Below, piece after piece: positions 33,795 through 42,839 of a stretch of DNA of 64,000 bases (its first letter is position 1; every line of letters begins with the position of its first letter). Source of the DNA: Hymenobacter sp. BRD128. GTDB lineage: Bacteria > Bacteroidota > Bacteroidia > Cytophagales > Hymenobacteraceae. A program made the translations under genes and the position numbers. Location of the stretch: contig NZ_CP053908.1 of the NCBI RefSeq assembly GCF_013256625.1, positions 3,472,001 through 3,536,000 of the forward strand. Reading direction: 5' to 3'. The notes below the pieces were generated by a model, which saw only the letters and a list, made by a program, of their open reading frames with translations, made no database searches and was not told the origin of the DNA.

Positions 33795-36700
33795 ATGAGT
33801 AACATCCTTCAGCTCCTTGACCGCGGCAAGCCCACGCTGCGCGGCTGGCAGGAGTCGGACCGCATCACGGCCGGCGAAGCCGAGAAAATGCAGGACCCCG
33901 CCGGCGATAACCCGCGCCGCACGGCCACGGCTATCCCCACCCCTTTCGGGCGCATGCACCTGTTGGAAACGGCTTTCAAGTTTGTGCGCCAGCAGCCGCA
34001 GGGCAACTCGCTCTACCATAGGCTGGTAGCCCAGTGCTGGGACATGTTGGAGCTACTGTTCTACAACAAGGCTACCGATGCCTACCGGCTGCGCTTTGTA
34101 CCCTGGGCCAAGAAAGAGCAGGTAGACCTATTGGTGCAGAGCCGCGAGCCACGCATTAGGCTGCTGGGCAATACGTTGCGCTTGTACCTGGCCGACCCGC
34201 ACTTCCGCGAGCTGGATACGCTCTACCTCATTTTTGCCGACAGCCGCGACGCGAGCGGTCGCGAAACCCGGCAGTTACTGGGGGGCACGTCGCCCTTCAC
34301 GCTGGTATTTGCGCACCCGGCCGTGCCGCGGCTCAATATGCAGCGCAAGGGCGACGGCAACGGCTTTTACTTCGATAACCAGGTAGTGCCGCTTAATCAG
34401 CGCAGCGCTGAGTTTCAAAACTACATTTTCGGGTTGTTTGAAGTGCACCCCGAGCTGCGGCAGGAGAATTTTGCGCAGTGCATCGCGCAGTTTCTGGCTG
34501 CTACCGATAAGGGCCGCGTGCAGGCCCTAGCCGAGGAAAAGCCGAACGTGGCCACCTTCGAGCAGCACTACGAGCCGCTGCGCGACGCGCTGGGCAATGC
34601 AGTGCAGGTGCGCGGCATCACGCTGTTTAAGCAAGCCGAAGCGCAGCAAAAAACGACTTCCGACTGGTTTATTCGCTTTAATGAGCGGGTGCCGCAGACC
34701 GGTAAAATTCCGCTGGTGCTGATGCCCGGCCTCGACCTGCGCCGCAGCGACTACTTCGGCGGCACGGCGGGCACCGACCAGACTATCATTCAGTACGGCT
34801 ACGAAAGCCAGCGCCTTGAAGAGCGCCGCCTCGAAACGCTAGGGGTGCAGTATCCTTTCTTGACGGTCAATGACTTCCTGGAAGACCGGCTGCTCGAAGT
34901 ACCCTTCGCGGTGAACACCGAGCGCTTCTACTTTGGGCAAGTGCAGCCCGAGCCGGGTGCCCGGCCCGAGGACCGGCCGCTGCGTTTTTTGCTGCCGCTG
35001 AAGCGGGCGTGGTTCGATTATTTCGAGCCGGCCGACCTGGATAAGCAATTGCGCCTCACGCTGTTTGACAACCACGTGCAGCTGCGGCTAGCCGTGCCCG
35101 TGACCAGCGGACGCGAGGTGGTGTATGAGCGCAGCTACTACTTCCGCCCCGGCCCTAGCCAGGGGCCGATGCCCCGGTTGATGCCGTGCGCAGCGACTCG
35201 CCCAAGACACCCTACCGCGGCGGCCGCGTGAGCGCCCGCCTCGACGTGGGCGTGTTCCCGTTCTACAAGTTTGAGGGCGCGAATGCCCGCGACAACGGCC
35301 CCTACTACGTGCAGCTAGCCGACCAGAACGAGGGCACCGACCTGGCCAAGCTCAATTTTTACCAGGGCGGGCAGGCGCTGCCGACGCTCGTGCCCGGTGG
35401 CACGCGGGGCGTGCGCGCCCGCCAGCGCATGGGCCGCAACCCCCGCGGGCCGGCCAGCACCTACTACGAGGTGGTGGGCACGCACTTCGACTTTTTGGAA
35501 GTGGAAACGCCCGTAAGCGGCCAGCTCTCGGCCCCGGCCACCGGCCTGCTGGTGCCGCGCTGGCAGGTGGTGAGTCCGGGCGCCCAGCGTTATACCTTTG
35601 CTGTGGATTTTGGCACCACCAACACGCACGTGGCCTTCGCCACTGCCGACCGGCCCGAGCCGCAGCCCTTCCGCATTGGCACCGAGCGCGAGATGGAAGT
35701 GGTAATGCTGAACCGCCCGTTGCCTTCAAGCGACTTCGTGCTACCCAAGCGCTACGGGCCCGATTCGTTCGGCATGATGCCCTTGGCCGACACGGTGCGC
35801 AACCGCGAGTTTGTGCCTGCCTTCATCGGCATCGAGGGTGCCGAGTCGGCGTTCCCGATTCGCACGGCCACGTGCGAATCGCCGGCCTTTATTAGCGAGG
35901 GCAACCCGCTACTGTTTGGCAGCATCAACATTGGCTTCTACCTGAGCCGCGACGGCTTCCTGTACAACCACCCCGAGGATGGCCGCTACCGCACCAACCT
36001 GAAGTGGAACACCGAGGGCGGCGAGCGCGCCGCCGGGGTCGAACGTATTCGGGCTTATATCCGGGAGCTGCTGCTGCTTATCAAGCACAAAGTGGCGCTG
36101 AACGAGGGCGATGTACGCGCCACGCAAGTGGTGTGGTCGCGCCCGCTGAGCATGAAAACAGTGGCGCGCCGCGACTTCCACGACATTTGGTACCAGGAGT
36201 TTGAGCGGGTATTTGGCGAGGAGCCGGGCCAGCGGCTAGCCGACCTCAGCGAGTCGTGGGCGCCGTACCTGTACCTCACCGACCGCCACACCGACGGCGG
36301 CATCGTGCCCTCGGAGCGCGACAACGTGGTGAACATCGACATCGGCGGCGGCACGACCGATGTGCTGTTGCTGCGCGGCAAGAAGCCCGAGGCCACGCTC
36401 TCGTTCCGCTTTGCCGGCGACGTGCTGTGGGGCGACGGCGCCTTCGGCGGCGCGCGCCAGCAGAATGGCCTGCTCTACTACTACGTGGCCCGCACCGCCA
36501 ACAAGCCCGTGAGCCAGGAAGCGGCGGCCGCCCGCGAGGTAGTGCGCGCCGCCCTGGAAAGCAAGGCTAGCTCGGCCGACGTGGTAAGCTTGCTGTTCAA
36601 CTTCGATAAACAGCTGGAATTCAGCCGGGAGCTGCGCAGCGCGCGGCAGCTGCGCATTGTGCTGCTGCTGCACTACGCGGCCGTGGTCTACCACGTGGGG

Positions 36701-37354
36701 CAGGTGTGCCAGGCCCGGCAGCTGGCGGTGCCGCGCCACCTGTGCTTTAGCGGCAAGGGCAGCACCTACCTGCGCATGCTCGACCTCGACCCGCAGCTGG
36801 GCACGCTCACCGAGATTGGCAAGCTCATCTTGGAGTTTGCCTCCGGCCAGCCGGCCCCCAGCGATTTCCGCCTTACGCTGGTGAGCCAGCCCAAGGAAGC
36901 TACTGCCAATGGCTCGGTGCTGTGGAAGCAGGCCGGCGGCGACGCCGCCCAGGCCAAGGCCCCGGCCGAGTTTGTACTGCCCGGCGTGCTGCCGGCCGAC
37001 GCGCCCGCCGGTCCGCCCCAGGCCTTTACCCTAGCCGAGGCCGAAAGCGACACCATCGAAGACGAAGTAATTGCCAACGCCCGCCGCCTGGTGCGCTTCA
37101 TCACCCACGACTCGGCCGAAATCCGCGGGCTGCTCGACGAGCTGAATGTAGAAATCGACCCCGATTTTGTGTACAATTTCCTCGATGGCAAGCTGAAGGA
37201 TAGCCTGCGCGCCGGCTTGAACTCGCTGCGCGACAGCGGCACCAACGCCGACGACCGCCTGCCCGAGACACTGTTTTTCTTCCCCTTCCGCGATGCCTTG
37301 TTCCAGCTGGGCCGCGAGCTTTTCAAGCGTTACTATGCCTCGCAAACGCATTAA
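33795..37354 (+). CDS. Very large actin/Hsp70-fold ATPase (SrfB-like), one frame break
   Basis: Reconstructed product of about 1186 aa. Residues 1 to about 590 form a family-specific N-terminal region with no known motif. From about 600 the actin/Hsp70 ATPase fold appears: phosphate-1 loop YTFAVDFGTTNTHVAFA, phosphate-2 loop VNIDIGGGTTDVLLLRG and the adenosine-type motif CFSGKGSTYLRML. The C-terminus is helical. The frame changes near 35162-35165, where four Gs stand for an expected five (GGGGGCC); correcting this joins the two halves through the stretch SQGADAPVDAVRSDSP. The layout recalls virulence protein SrfB, found beside FtsZ-like genes. The end overlaps the next gene by 20 bases. Confidence 0.72.
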
Positions 37355-38702
37355 GTTCGGCACCCTAGCGGGTGGGTTGGCCTTCGTGCTGCTTGGCTCG
37401 CCCGCCGGGGCGCAGAACCCGACTACTACGCCGCTGGCTACCAACGTGCGCCCCCCCGATGTGCGCGCCTGCTTGTGGGCTGCCACGGCGCGCTACGTCT
37501 ACAACGACGACCCGACTCTGGCTAGCCTGCGCCCCCAACTGCTGCAAACTATCGACAGCAGCAGCGTGAAGGCCTTTGGCCGCCGCCTGGAAGAGACCGT
37601 GCGGCTCGAACGCAAAACGCTGGGCAAGCAAGGCCATCTGCTAAAGCTGCTGGAGCTTTACAAGACCGTTAGTACCGAAGATGACTCGCCCGACCAACTG
37701 GCTGCTGCCATTACTAACACACTGCTAGCCAATAAGCCCGGGCGTGAGTCGCAGCCCGGCTTTGTGCAGCTGCGCACCTCCCTGCACACCTTGGCCAACC
37801 CGACTGCGCTAGCGGCGGCTAGCCATCCCGCTAGCCTCACTGGCCCCGACAGTGCTACCACGGTGGTGCAACCAGCCCCCGCGGCGGCCGCAACGGCCGT
37901 GGCTAGCCCTCCTTCCCTCACGCCTATTTCTTCTACGCCTATGATTGCCTGGGTCGCGTTGGCTTTGTCGATAATCAGCCTGCTGGTATCACTTTTCAAG
38001 AGCAGCTCGCGCGGCCGGCACCGCCATAGCCACAGCGCCTCCACGCTTAGCCTGACTACTCTTACCGATGAGATGCGGGCCGAAGTGCGCACCATGGTGC
38101 AGCGCGAGGTGGGCAAGCTACCCGGCGCCCGCCCGGCGCCCGACGCCCCAGCCAAACCCGCCAGCCCGGCGCCCCCCGCCCAACCCCAGACTACGCCACC
38201 TAAAGGCACCGCCCCTAAGGCAGCCCCAGCACCCGCCGCAGGGCCGGCCGCGCCGCCTCAGCCGACGGCTAGCCCCGCCGCTGCGCCAGCCGAGCCCACC
38301 GCGCCAGTGCAGGACGATACTTTCTTCGACGAAAATTATCCCCTCGACACGGCGGCGGTTCCTCCGGCGGCCTCTCCCACGCGCACGCTCTATGCCAACC
38401 AGCAGCCCATCGACGGTATTTTCAAGCGCGATATGCTGGCCGAGGCACCCGCCTCGTACACCATTTTTGAGCTGACTACGGGGGCTAGCGCGCCCGACCA
38501 GGCGCAGTTTACAGTTACCAGCAATGCGGCGGGTCACGCCGGTTACATCGGCAGCCACCAGAATATTCTGGGCGGCGCCTGCGAGTACCCATTTCCGAAG
38601 GGCAACGTGTCGCGCATCGTTACCGACGCGCCTGGCCAGGCCCAGCGCACGCCCAGCGGCGACTGGCAGATAACCCGCAAGGCGCAGGTGCACTTCGAAT
38701 AA
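37335..38702 (+). CDS. Signal-anchored protein with Pro/Ala linker and C-terminal beta domain
   Basis: About 455 aa: N-terminal signal peptide (KRIKFGTLAGGLAFVLLG, cleavage near AGAQ), a helical region to about 150, one membrane helix at about 202-220 (MIAWVALALSIISLLVSLF), a His/Arg/Ser patch, a 90-residue Pro/Ala linker (about 265-350) and a C-terminal beta-rich domain containing GGACEYPFPKGNVSRI. ATG 37335 is used because it begins a signal sequence and overlaps the actin-like gene by 20 bases, suggesting coupling; an upstream ATG at 37293 is less likely. The C-terminal domain may present a binding surface to the motor. No family recognised. Confidence 0.65.
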   Translation: MPRKRIKFGTLAGGLAFVLLGSPAGAQNPTTTPLATNVRPPDVRACLWAATARYVYNDDPTLASLRPQLLQTIDSSSVKAFGRRLEETVRLERKTLGKQGHLLKLLELYKTVSTEDDSPDQLAAAITNTLLANKPGRESQPGFVQLRTSLHTLANPTALAAASHPASLTGPDSATTVVQPAPAAAATAVASPPSLTPISSTPMIAWVALALSIISLLVSLFKSSSRGRHRHSHSASTLSLTTLTDEMRAEVRTMVQREVGKLPGARPAPDAPAKPASPAPPAQPQTTPPKGTAPKAAPAPAAGPAAPPQPTASPAAAPAEPTAPVQDDTFFDENYPLDTAAVPPAASPTRTLYANQQPIDGIFKRDMLAEAPASYTIFELTTGASAPDQAQFTVTSNAAGHAGYIGSHQNILGGACEYPFPKGNVSRIVTDAPGQAQRTPSGDWQITRKAQVHFE

Positions 38703-38711
38703 CTTCGCGGC

Positions 38712-40130
38712 ATGGAGGCACTCGAATGGCTCGCGCTGCTCATGGTTATCGGGTTTCAGGCGCGGGCCTTCTGGCAAAGCCGGGGGGCTAGCGCGCAGCT
38801 GGCGGCGCTGTTTCCGCCCAGCAGCGCGCTGCGCCTGTCCCGGCACCACGATGAGGCGAGCGGCCAGCAGGCCGACGTGCTGCTGGCTACCGGCGCCACG
38901 CCCGACTTCGAGGCCGTGGTGCAGGACACCAATGCCTATCTGCTTAAAAACAAAGGCACTGCCGATTTCGACATTCTGCAAAGCATTGCCGAGCGCCGGG
39001 CCGTAGCCCTCGATGCCGAGGTGCAGAGCAGTACTTCTTCGCCGCTCTACATTGGGCTGATGGGTACGTTTTTGGGCGCCATTCTGGGGCTGGCCGGGCT
39101 GCTGGGCGGCAGCGGCAAGTTTGACGAAGCCGGGATTCAGGGCTTTCTGCGGGGCGTGACGGTGGCCATGATTGGCAGCCTCTGCGGACTGGGCCTCACG
39201 CTGTGGGGCAATGCCCTGTACCGAAACGCCCACCGCCAGGCCGAGCAGCGGCGCAATGACTACTACACGTTTTTGCAGGTGCAGCTGCTGCCCATTCTGC
39301 ACTCCGATATGGCCGGCAGCCTGGGCAGCCTCAAGGCCGTGCTCGATGCGTTTAACCAGGAATTTCTGAGCAAGATTTACGAGTTTGGGCCGATAGTGCA
39401 GGCCCTAAATGAGAACATCAGCACCCAGAAAGGCTTCTTGGAGCAGCTCCAGAAAGTGGGCTACACCGAGATGGCCAACGCCAGCATCCGGGTTTTTGAC
39501 AAGGTGGCCCAGAGCGCGCACCACTTCGAGAATTTTCTGGCTTACCAGCAGCAGCTCAACGAGATGCTGCGTCACGGCGGCGAGGTAGCCGGCAAAATCA
39601 CGGGCCTGCTCGCCCGCCTCACTGGCCTCGAAACCGGCCTCAACCAAGTACCGGCCCTGGTGCAGCAGCACGCGGGCACGGTGCAGGCCCAGCTTAGCTT
39701 CTTTCGCCAAAACCAGACCGAGCTCGACCGGCTAGCCCGGCAGTCGGAGGTGTTTATGGACACGCAGTACCACGAGCTGGCGGCCGTGATGCGCCAGCGC
39801 ATGACCGTGCTCAAGCAGGAAGCCGACCAGGCGGCGCGGGTGCTGGAAGACCACTTTCAGGCCCTTAATAAGGACAATGTGTACGAGCGCATTGTGCAGT
39901 ACCTCAGCCCATTCAGCGAATTACCGGCCCAGCAGCGGGCGCTCAACCAATTGCAGGAGCGCCAGGCCCAGCAGACGGCCCTGGCCCTCCACAACCTGCA
40001 AGACCGGCTGGCCAGCGACTCGGCTCTGCAGCAGCAGCTGTTGCAGCAAGTGACGCGCACCAACGTGGTGCTGGAGCAGCTTACGCAGCGCAGCTGGCTC
40101 CAGAAAGCGCTGGGCCTGAACATGAAATAG
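38712..40130 (+). CDS. MotA/TolQ/ZorA-like proton-channel protein with long helical tail
   Basis: 472 aa. A first membrane helix lies at the N-terminus (LEWLALLMVIGFQARAFW). The MotA/ExbB core follows, with SPLYIGLMGTFLGAILGLAG (about 112-136) and GFLRGVTVAMIGSLCGLGL (about 143-166). From about 170 to the end the protein is almost wholly alpha-helical, Gln- and Leu-rich, as a long cytoplasmic coiled coil. This layout matches ZorA more than MotA, which lacks the long tail. It starts nine bases after the preceding stop and is followed at 12 bases by a ZorB/MotB-like gene, so a stator-like ion channel pair is encoded. Confidence 0.8.
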   Translation: MEALEWLALLMVIGFQARAFWQSRGASAQLAALFPPSSALRLSRHHDEASGQQADVLLATGATPDFEAVVQDTNAYLLKNKGTADFDILQSIAERRAVALDAEVQSSTSSPLYIGLMGTFLGAILGLAGLLGGSGKFDEAGIQGFLRGVTVAMIGSLCGLGLTLWGNALYRNAHRQAEQRRNDYYTFLQVQLLPILHSDMAGSLGSLKAVLDAFNQEFLSKIYEFGPIVQALNENISTQKGFLEQLQKVGYTEMANASIRVFDKVAQSAHHFENFLAYQQQLNEMLRHGGEVAGKITGLLARLTGLETGLNQVPALVQQHAGTVQAQLSFFRQNQTELDRLARQSEVFMDTQYHELAAVMRQRMTVLKQEADQAARVLEDHFQALNKDNVYERIVQYLSPFSELPAQQRALNQLQERQAQQTALALHNLQDRLASDSALQQQLLQQVTRTNVVLEQLTQRSWLQKALGLNMK

Positions 40131-40142
40131 CCGGCGCCCCGC

Positions 40143-40811
40143 ATGAACCCCAACCGCCGCGACTTCTTTTGGCCGAGCTACGTGGACCTGATGACGGCCT
40201 TGTTTCTGGTCATGCTCGTGCTGTTTGTGCTCAGCTACAAGCGGTTTCAGGACAAGCAGGCTAGCCTGGAGCAGGCCAAGGCCCGGCTCGAAGTGCAGCT
40301 CAAGGAAAAGAAAAAGCTCGACGAGATACGCGCCGCTCTGGCTAGGCTCGAAGACCCGCGCTACTTCGTGTACAACCAGCGCTACAAGCGCTACGAGCTT
40401 AATTTTCCGGTCGAGTTCCAGGCCCAGCGCTACGACCTGCCCGCCGAGGCACACCAGCCCCTCATCCAGGCCGGGCGCTTCTTACTCAAGCAGATGGAAG
40501 TGCTCGACCGGGCCGACAACGTGCAGTACCTGGTAGTAGTGGAAGGCCGGGCCGCCAAAAACCCTACCCTGCCCGATACTGACCCGCGCAACCTCGACGG
40601 CGCGGCCGTGCGCCAGCTCAGCTACAACCGGGCGATGGAGGTAATCCGCCTCTGGGAAAGCGCTGGCCTACGCTTCCCGGCCAACCTGGAGCTGGTGGCC
40701 GCCGGCAGCGGCTTCAAGGGCGTGGGCCGCTACACCGGCTTCCGTGAGGAAGCGAAGAATAAGCGCTTCATCATCCAGCTTCAGCCCAAAATCGGCTCGC
40801 TGGGCAAGTAG
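40143..40811 (+). CDS. MotB/ZorB-like protein with OmpA-type peptidoglycan-binding domain
   Basis: 222 aa. A single N-terminal membrane helix begins SYVDLMTALFLVMLVLFVL; Asp15 in the D-L-M-T context is the position of the essential proton-carrying Asp of MotB-type subunits. A short coiled linker (about 38-65) leads to an OmpA/MotB-like domain with YLVVVEGRA and LSYNRAMEVIRLW (the LSxxRA-type motif). Pairing with the upstream MotA/ZorA-like gene implies a peptidoglycan-anchored ion-driven motor. Last gene of the cluster; a palindrome overlaps the stop. Confidence 0.82.
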   Translation: MNPNRRDFFWPSYVDLMTALFLVMLVLFVLSYKRFQDKQASLEQAKARLEVQLKEKKKLDEIRAALARLEDPRYFVYNQRYKRYELNFPVEFQAQRYDLPAEAHQPLIQAGRFLLKQMEVLDRADNVQYLVVVEGRAAKNPTLPDTDPRNLDGAAVRQLSYNRAMEVIRLWESAGLRFPANLELVAAGSGFKGVGRYTGFREEAKNKRFIIQLQPKIGSLGK

Positions 40812-40833
40812 CGCGAACTACCGGGTTCGCGCT
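40810..40833. terminator. Hairpin across two convergent stop codons
   Basis: AGCGCGAAC (40810-40818) and GTTCGCGCT (40825-40833) form a perfect 9-bp stem with a six-base loop. It covers the stop codons of both convergent genes. There is no T tract, so termination is inferred. Confidence 0.6.
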
Positions 40834-42166
40834 ATTCCTCAAACGTATTGCTCAGCAGCTTTTCCTGGCGCATGTACACAATCTGATACGCCGCATTGAA
40901 GCGCACGCGCACCTGGGTGCGCAGCCGCTGGTATTTCTGGAGCGATGGGCGGTAGAGGCGCATCTGCTCGGTGAAGGTGGCCGTGCGGCTGCCGTCGGCG
41001 GCGGGGTCGCTCACGCGCAGCGTGCCGGGCTCGATGCGGGCGGTGGCCTGCTGGTTGTCGGGAAAAAAGCTGCGGCCTAGCTCCGCATCGATGGCGTCGG
41101 GCGTCAGGTTTTGGCGAATGTAGAGGCGCTCGACCTGCGGGGCAAAGTGCTCGCTGGCGTGCAGCGGCGGGGCATACAGGTCGGCATAGTAGCTGGCCAT
41201 GGCGGCGCGCACCCGGGTGGCAGCCGCATCGTCGCCGGGCTCGCCGGCGGCCGGAATGGGCCGGGCGGCGGGCGGCGCGGCTACTGCTTTGGGTGGCAAC
41301 ACGGCCGGGCTAGCGGTCGAAGCCACTGTTGTTTCGGTCGAATCGAAGTCTGGGGGCGGCACTGACGCTGCTACCGGCGCCGCTTTGGCTTTGTGCCTGG
41401 GCTTGCGGGCGGGCTTTTTATGCTTCGTGACAACGGGCGCTGGGGCGGGGGGCGGCACGGGTTCAGTGGTAGGCAACGCCGGGCTGGTCAGTTCTTCGTT
41501 GGGGTGGCTGGAGCTAGTAGCAAAGTAGGCCACGGCTGCTATCACGCCTATTAGCAGCACTATAATAAACCAGCTGGCCCCGGTGCGCCCTTCAGAAACG
41601 GGCTCCCGGCCCGGACGGGGTGGGCGGGGCGGTGGGGCGGCGGGGCGCACTGGCGCGGCCACCGCTACCGGTGCCGCTGGCGCTACGGGTGGTGCTGGCT
41701 TAGGCTCGGGGTAGAATGTGGGCGCGGGCTTGGGCTCAGGATAGAACGACGGCGGGGGCGCCGGGGCGGGCGGCTCCTGGCGCATTTTAGCGAGCTGCTC
41801 CGCAATGCGCTGGCGAGCGGCGGCCTCTTCGGCGGCGGCAGTCGGGCGGGGTGGGCTAGCCGGGGGCGGCGCGGCCGGGCGCGCTACCGAGGCAGGCGGC
41901 GCGCTGGGCGTTTCGGCCGGCGCCGGGGCGCGGCTGAACATATCCAGCAGCGAGGGCAGCTCCTCAACGGGAGCAGGCGGCACCCGTTGGGGAGCCGGCG
42001 TCGGTAGTGGCGGCGCAGCTGCTGGCTCGCTCGGGTGCAGCTTGGCCTTGAGCGTGGCGAATAGCTCGGGCGTGATGACGCCGGCTGCTAAAGCGGCTTC
42101 CAGCTGCTGAAGTTCGGTGGAGCGGCCGGCCGCCGGGTCGGGCGTGAGTTCGTCTGAATGTGACAT
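40832..42166 (-). CDS. Membrane protein with SHOCT-like N-terminus and Pro/Ala-rich linkers
   Basis: 444 aa. Residues 15-45 (ELQQLEAALAAGVITPELFA) resemble a SHOCT-type short helical motif. A long Pro/Ala-rich region follows, then one membrane helix at about 195-217 (WFIIVLLIGVIAAVAYFA), a second Pro/Lys-rich linker and a C-terminal folded domain (about 325-444) with YIRQNLTPDAIDAELGRSFF. It converges on the motor gene pair. Like the protein at 37335-38702 it joins membrane helix, Pro/Ala linker and C-terminal domain. Function unknown; a part in the neighbouring system is possible but not shown. Confidence 0.65.
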   Translation of the reverse strand: MSHSDELTPDPAAGRSTELQQLEAALAAGVITPELFATLKAKLHPSEPAAAPPLPTPAPQRVPPAPVEELPSLLDMFSRAPAPAETPSAPPASVARPAAPPPASPPRPTAAAEEAAARQRIAEQLAKMRQEPPAPAPPPSFYPEPKPAPTFYPEPKPAPPVAPAAPVAVAAPVRPAAPPPRPPRPGREPVSEGRTGASWFIIVLLIGVIAAVAYFATSSSHPNEELTSPALPTTEPVPPPAPAPVVTKHKKPARKPRHKAKAAPVAASVPPPDFDSTETTVASTASPAVLPPKAVAAPPAARPIPAAGEPGDDAAATRVRAAMASYYADLYAPPLHASEHFAPQVERLYIRQNLTPDAIDAELGRSFFPDNQQATARIEPGTLRVSDPAADGSRTATFTEQMRLYRPSLQKYQRLRTQVRVRFNAAYQIVYMRQEKLLSNTFEE

Positions 42167-42300
42167 GCGGGGGCGCGGCCGAAACCGGCTTGCTATTTTG
42201 GCGCTAGCCTATACGTAGCGTCAGCTCCTAACGTAAGAAGCTGGCTAGCTCGCCAAATTACCAGGCCAGCCCGCAAACCGGCCCGCCTCGCCCCTTTCTT

Positions 42301-42741
42301 ATGCACCTGCTCCTTCGCTTTGCCGTGGCCCAGCCCCCCGCCGTGGTGGCCGCGGGCTTCACCCGCGAGCTGTTTATCGCCCTGGCCCCGCCGTTCCCGA
42401 AGTTTCACCTGCTGCGCTACGACGGGTCCCGAACCGGCGACACCGTGGCCATCGAGCTGCAAGCCGGCCCCAAGCGCTGGCGCTGGACTTCCCTTATCAC
42501 GGCCAACGGCACGCTGCCCGATGGTACCCACTACTTCGTAGACGAAGGCCAGGAGCTGCCCGCTCCGCTGCGGCAGTGGCGGCACCGCCACCTCATCGAG
42601 CCCGCGCCGGGCGGCGGCAGCGTCATCGTGGAGGACATTACGTTCAGCACCGGCCGGCGCTGGCTCGATGCCCTCATTTGGCCCGCCATGTGGGCGCAGT
42701 TTAAGCTGCGCGGGCCGGTGTACCGGCGTTGGTTTAAGTAG
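42301..42741 (+). CDS. SRPBCC (START-like) family protein
   Basis: 146 aa. The C-terminal pattern FVDEGQELPAPLRQWRHRH followed by LIEPAPGGGSVIVEDITF is diagnostic of bacterial ligand-binding SRPBCC proteins, whose fold encloses a hydrophobic cavity. Ligand unknown. No operon partner: a terminator follows 11 bases after the stop. The 134 bases before the ATG show nothing recognisable. Confidence 0.8.
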   Translation: MHLLLRFAVAQPPAVVAAGFTRELFIALAPPFPKFHLLRYDGSRTGDTVAIELQAGPKRWRWTSLITANGTLPDGTHYFVDEGQELPAPLRQWRHRHLIEPAPGGGSVIVEDITFSTGRRWLDALIWPAMWAQFKLRGPVYRRWFK

Positions 42742-42751
42742 CGCCGAGTAG

Positions 42752-42777
42752 CGCGAACTTTGTAGTTCGCGTTTTTT
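42752..42777 (+). terminator. Intrinsic terminator after the SRPBCC gene
   Basis: CGCGAACT (42752-42759) and AGTTCGCG (42764-42771) pair around a TTGT loop, followed by six T residues. The arm belongs to the AGTAGCGCGAAC repeat family. Confidence 0.85.
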
Positions 42778-42839
42778 CATTTTTGCCAATCATCATCTGG
42801 AAGCGCGTTTTACACCAATCGCGCTCCTGCGCTACGCCT

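Noticed and set aside
38118..39302. 394-codon minus-strand open frame across the motor cluster
   Set aside because: Antisense to two well-supported plus-strand genes and without recognisable domains; it arises from the Pro/Ala-rich GC-biased linker.
26966..40811. Reading helicase plus motor pair as a standard type I Zorya locus
   Set aside because: ZorC-like gene absent, seven kb of tubulin-like and actin-like genes intervene, and the helicase subfamily is widespread.
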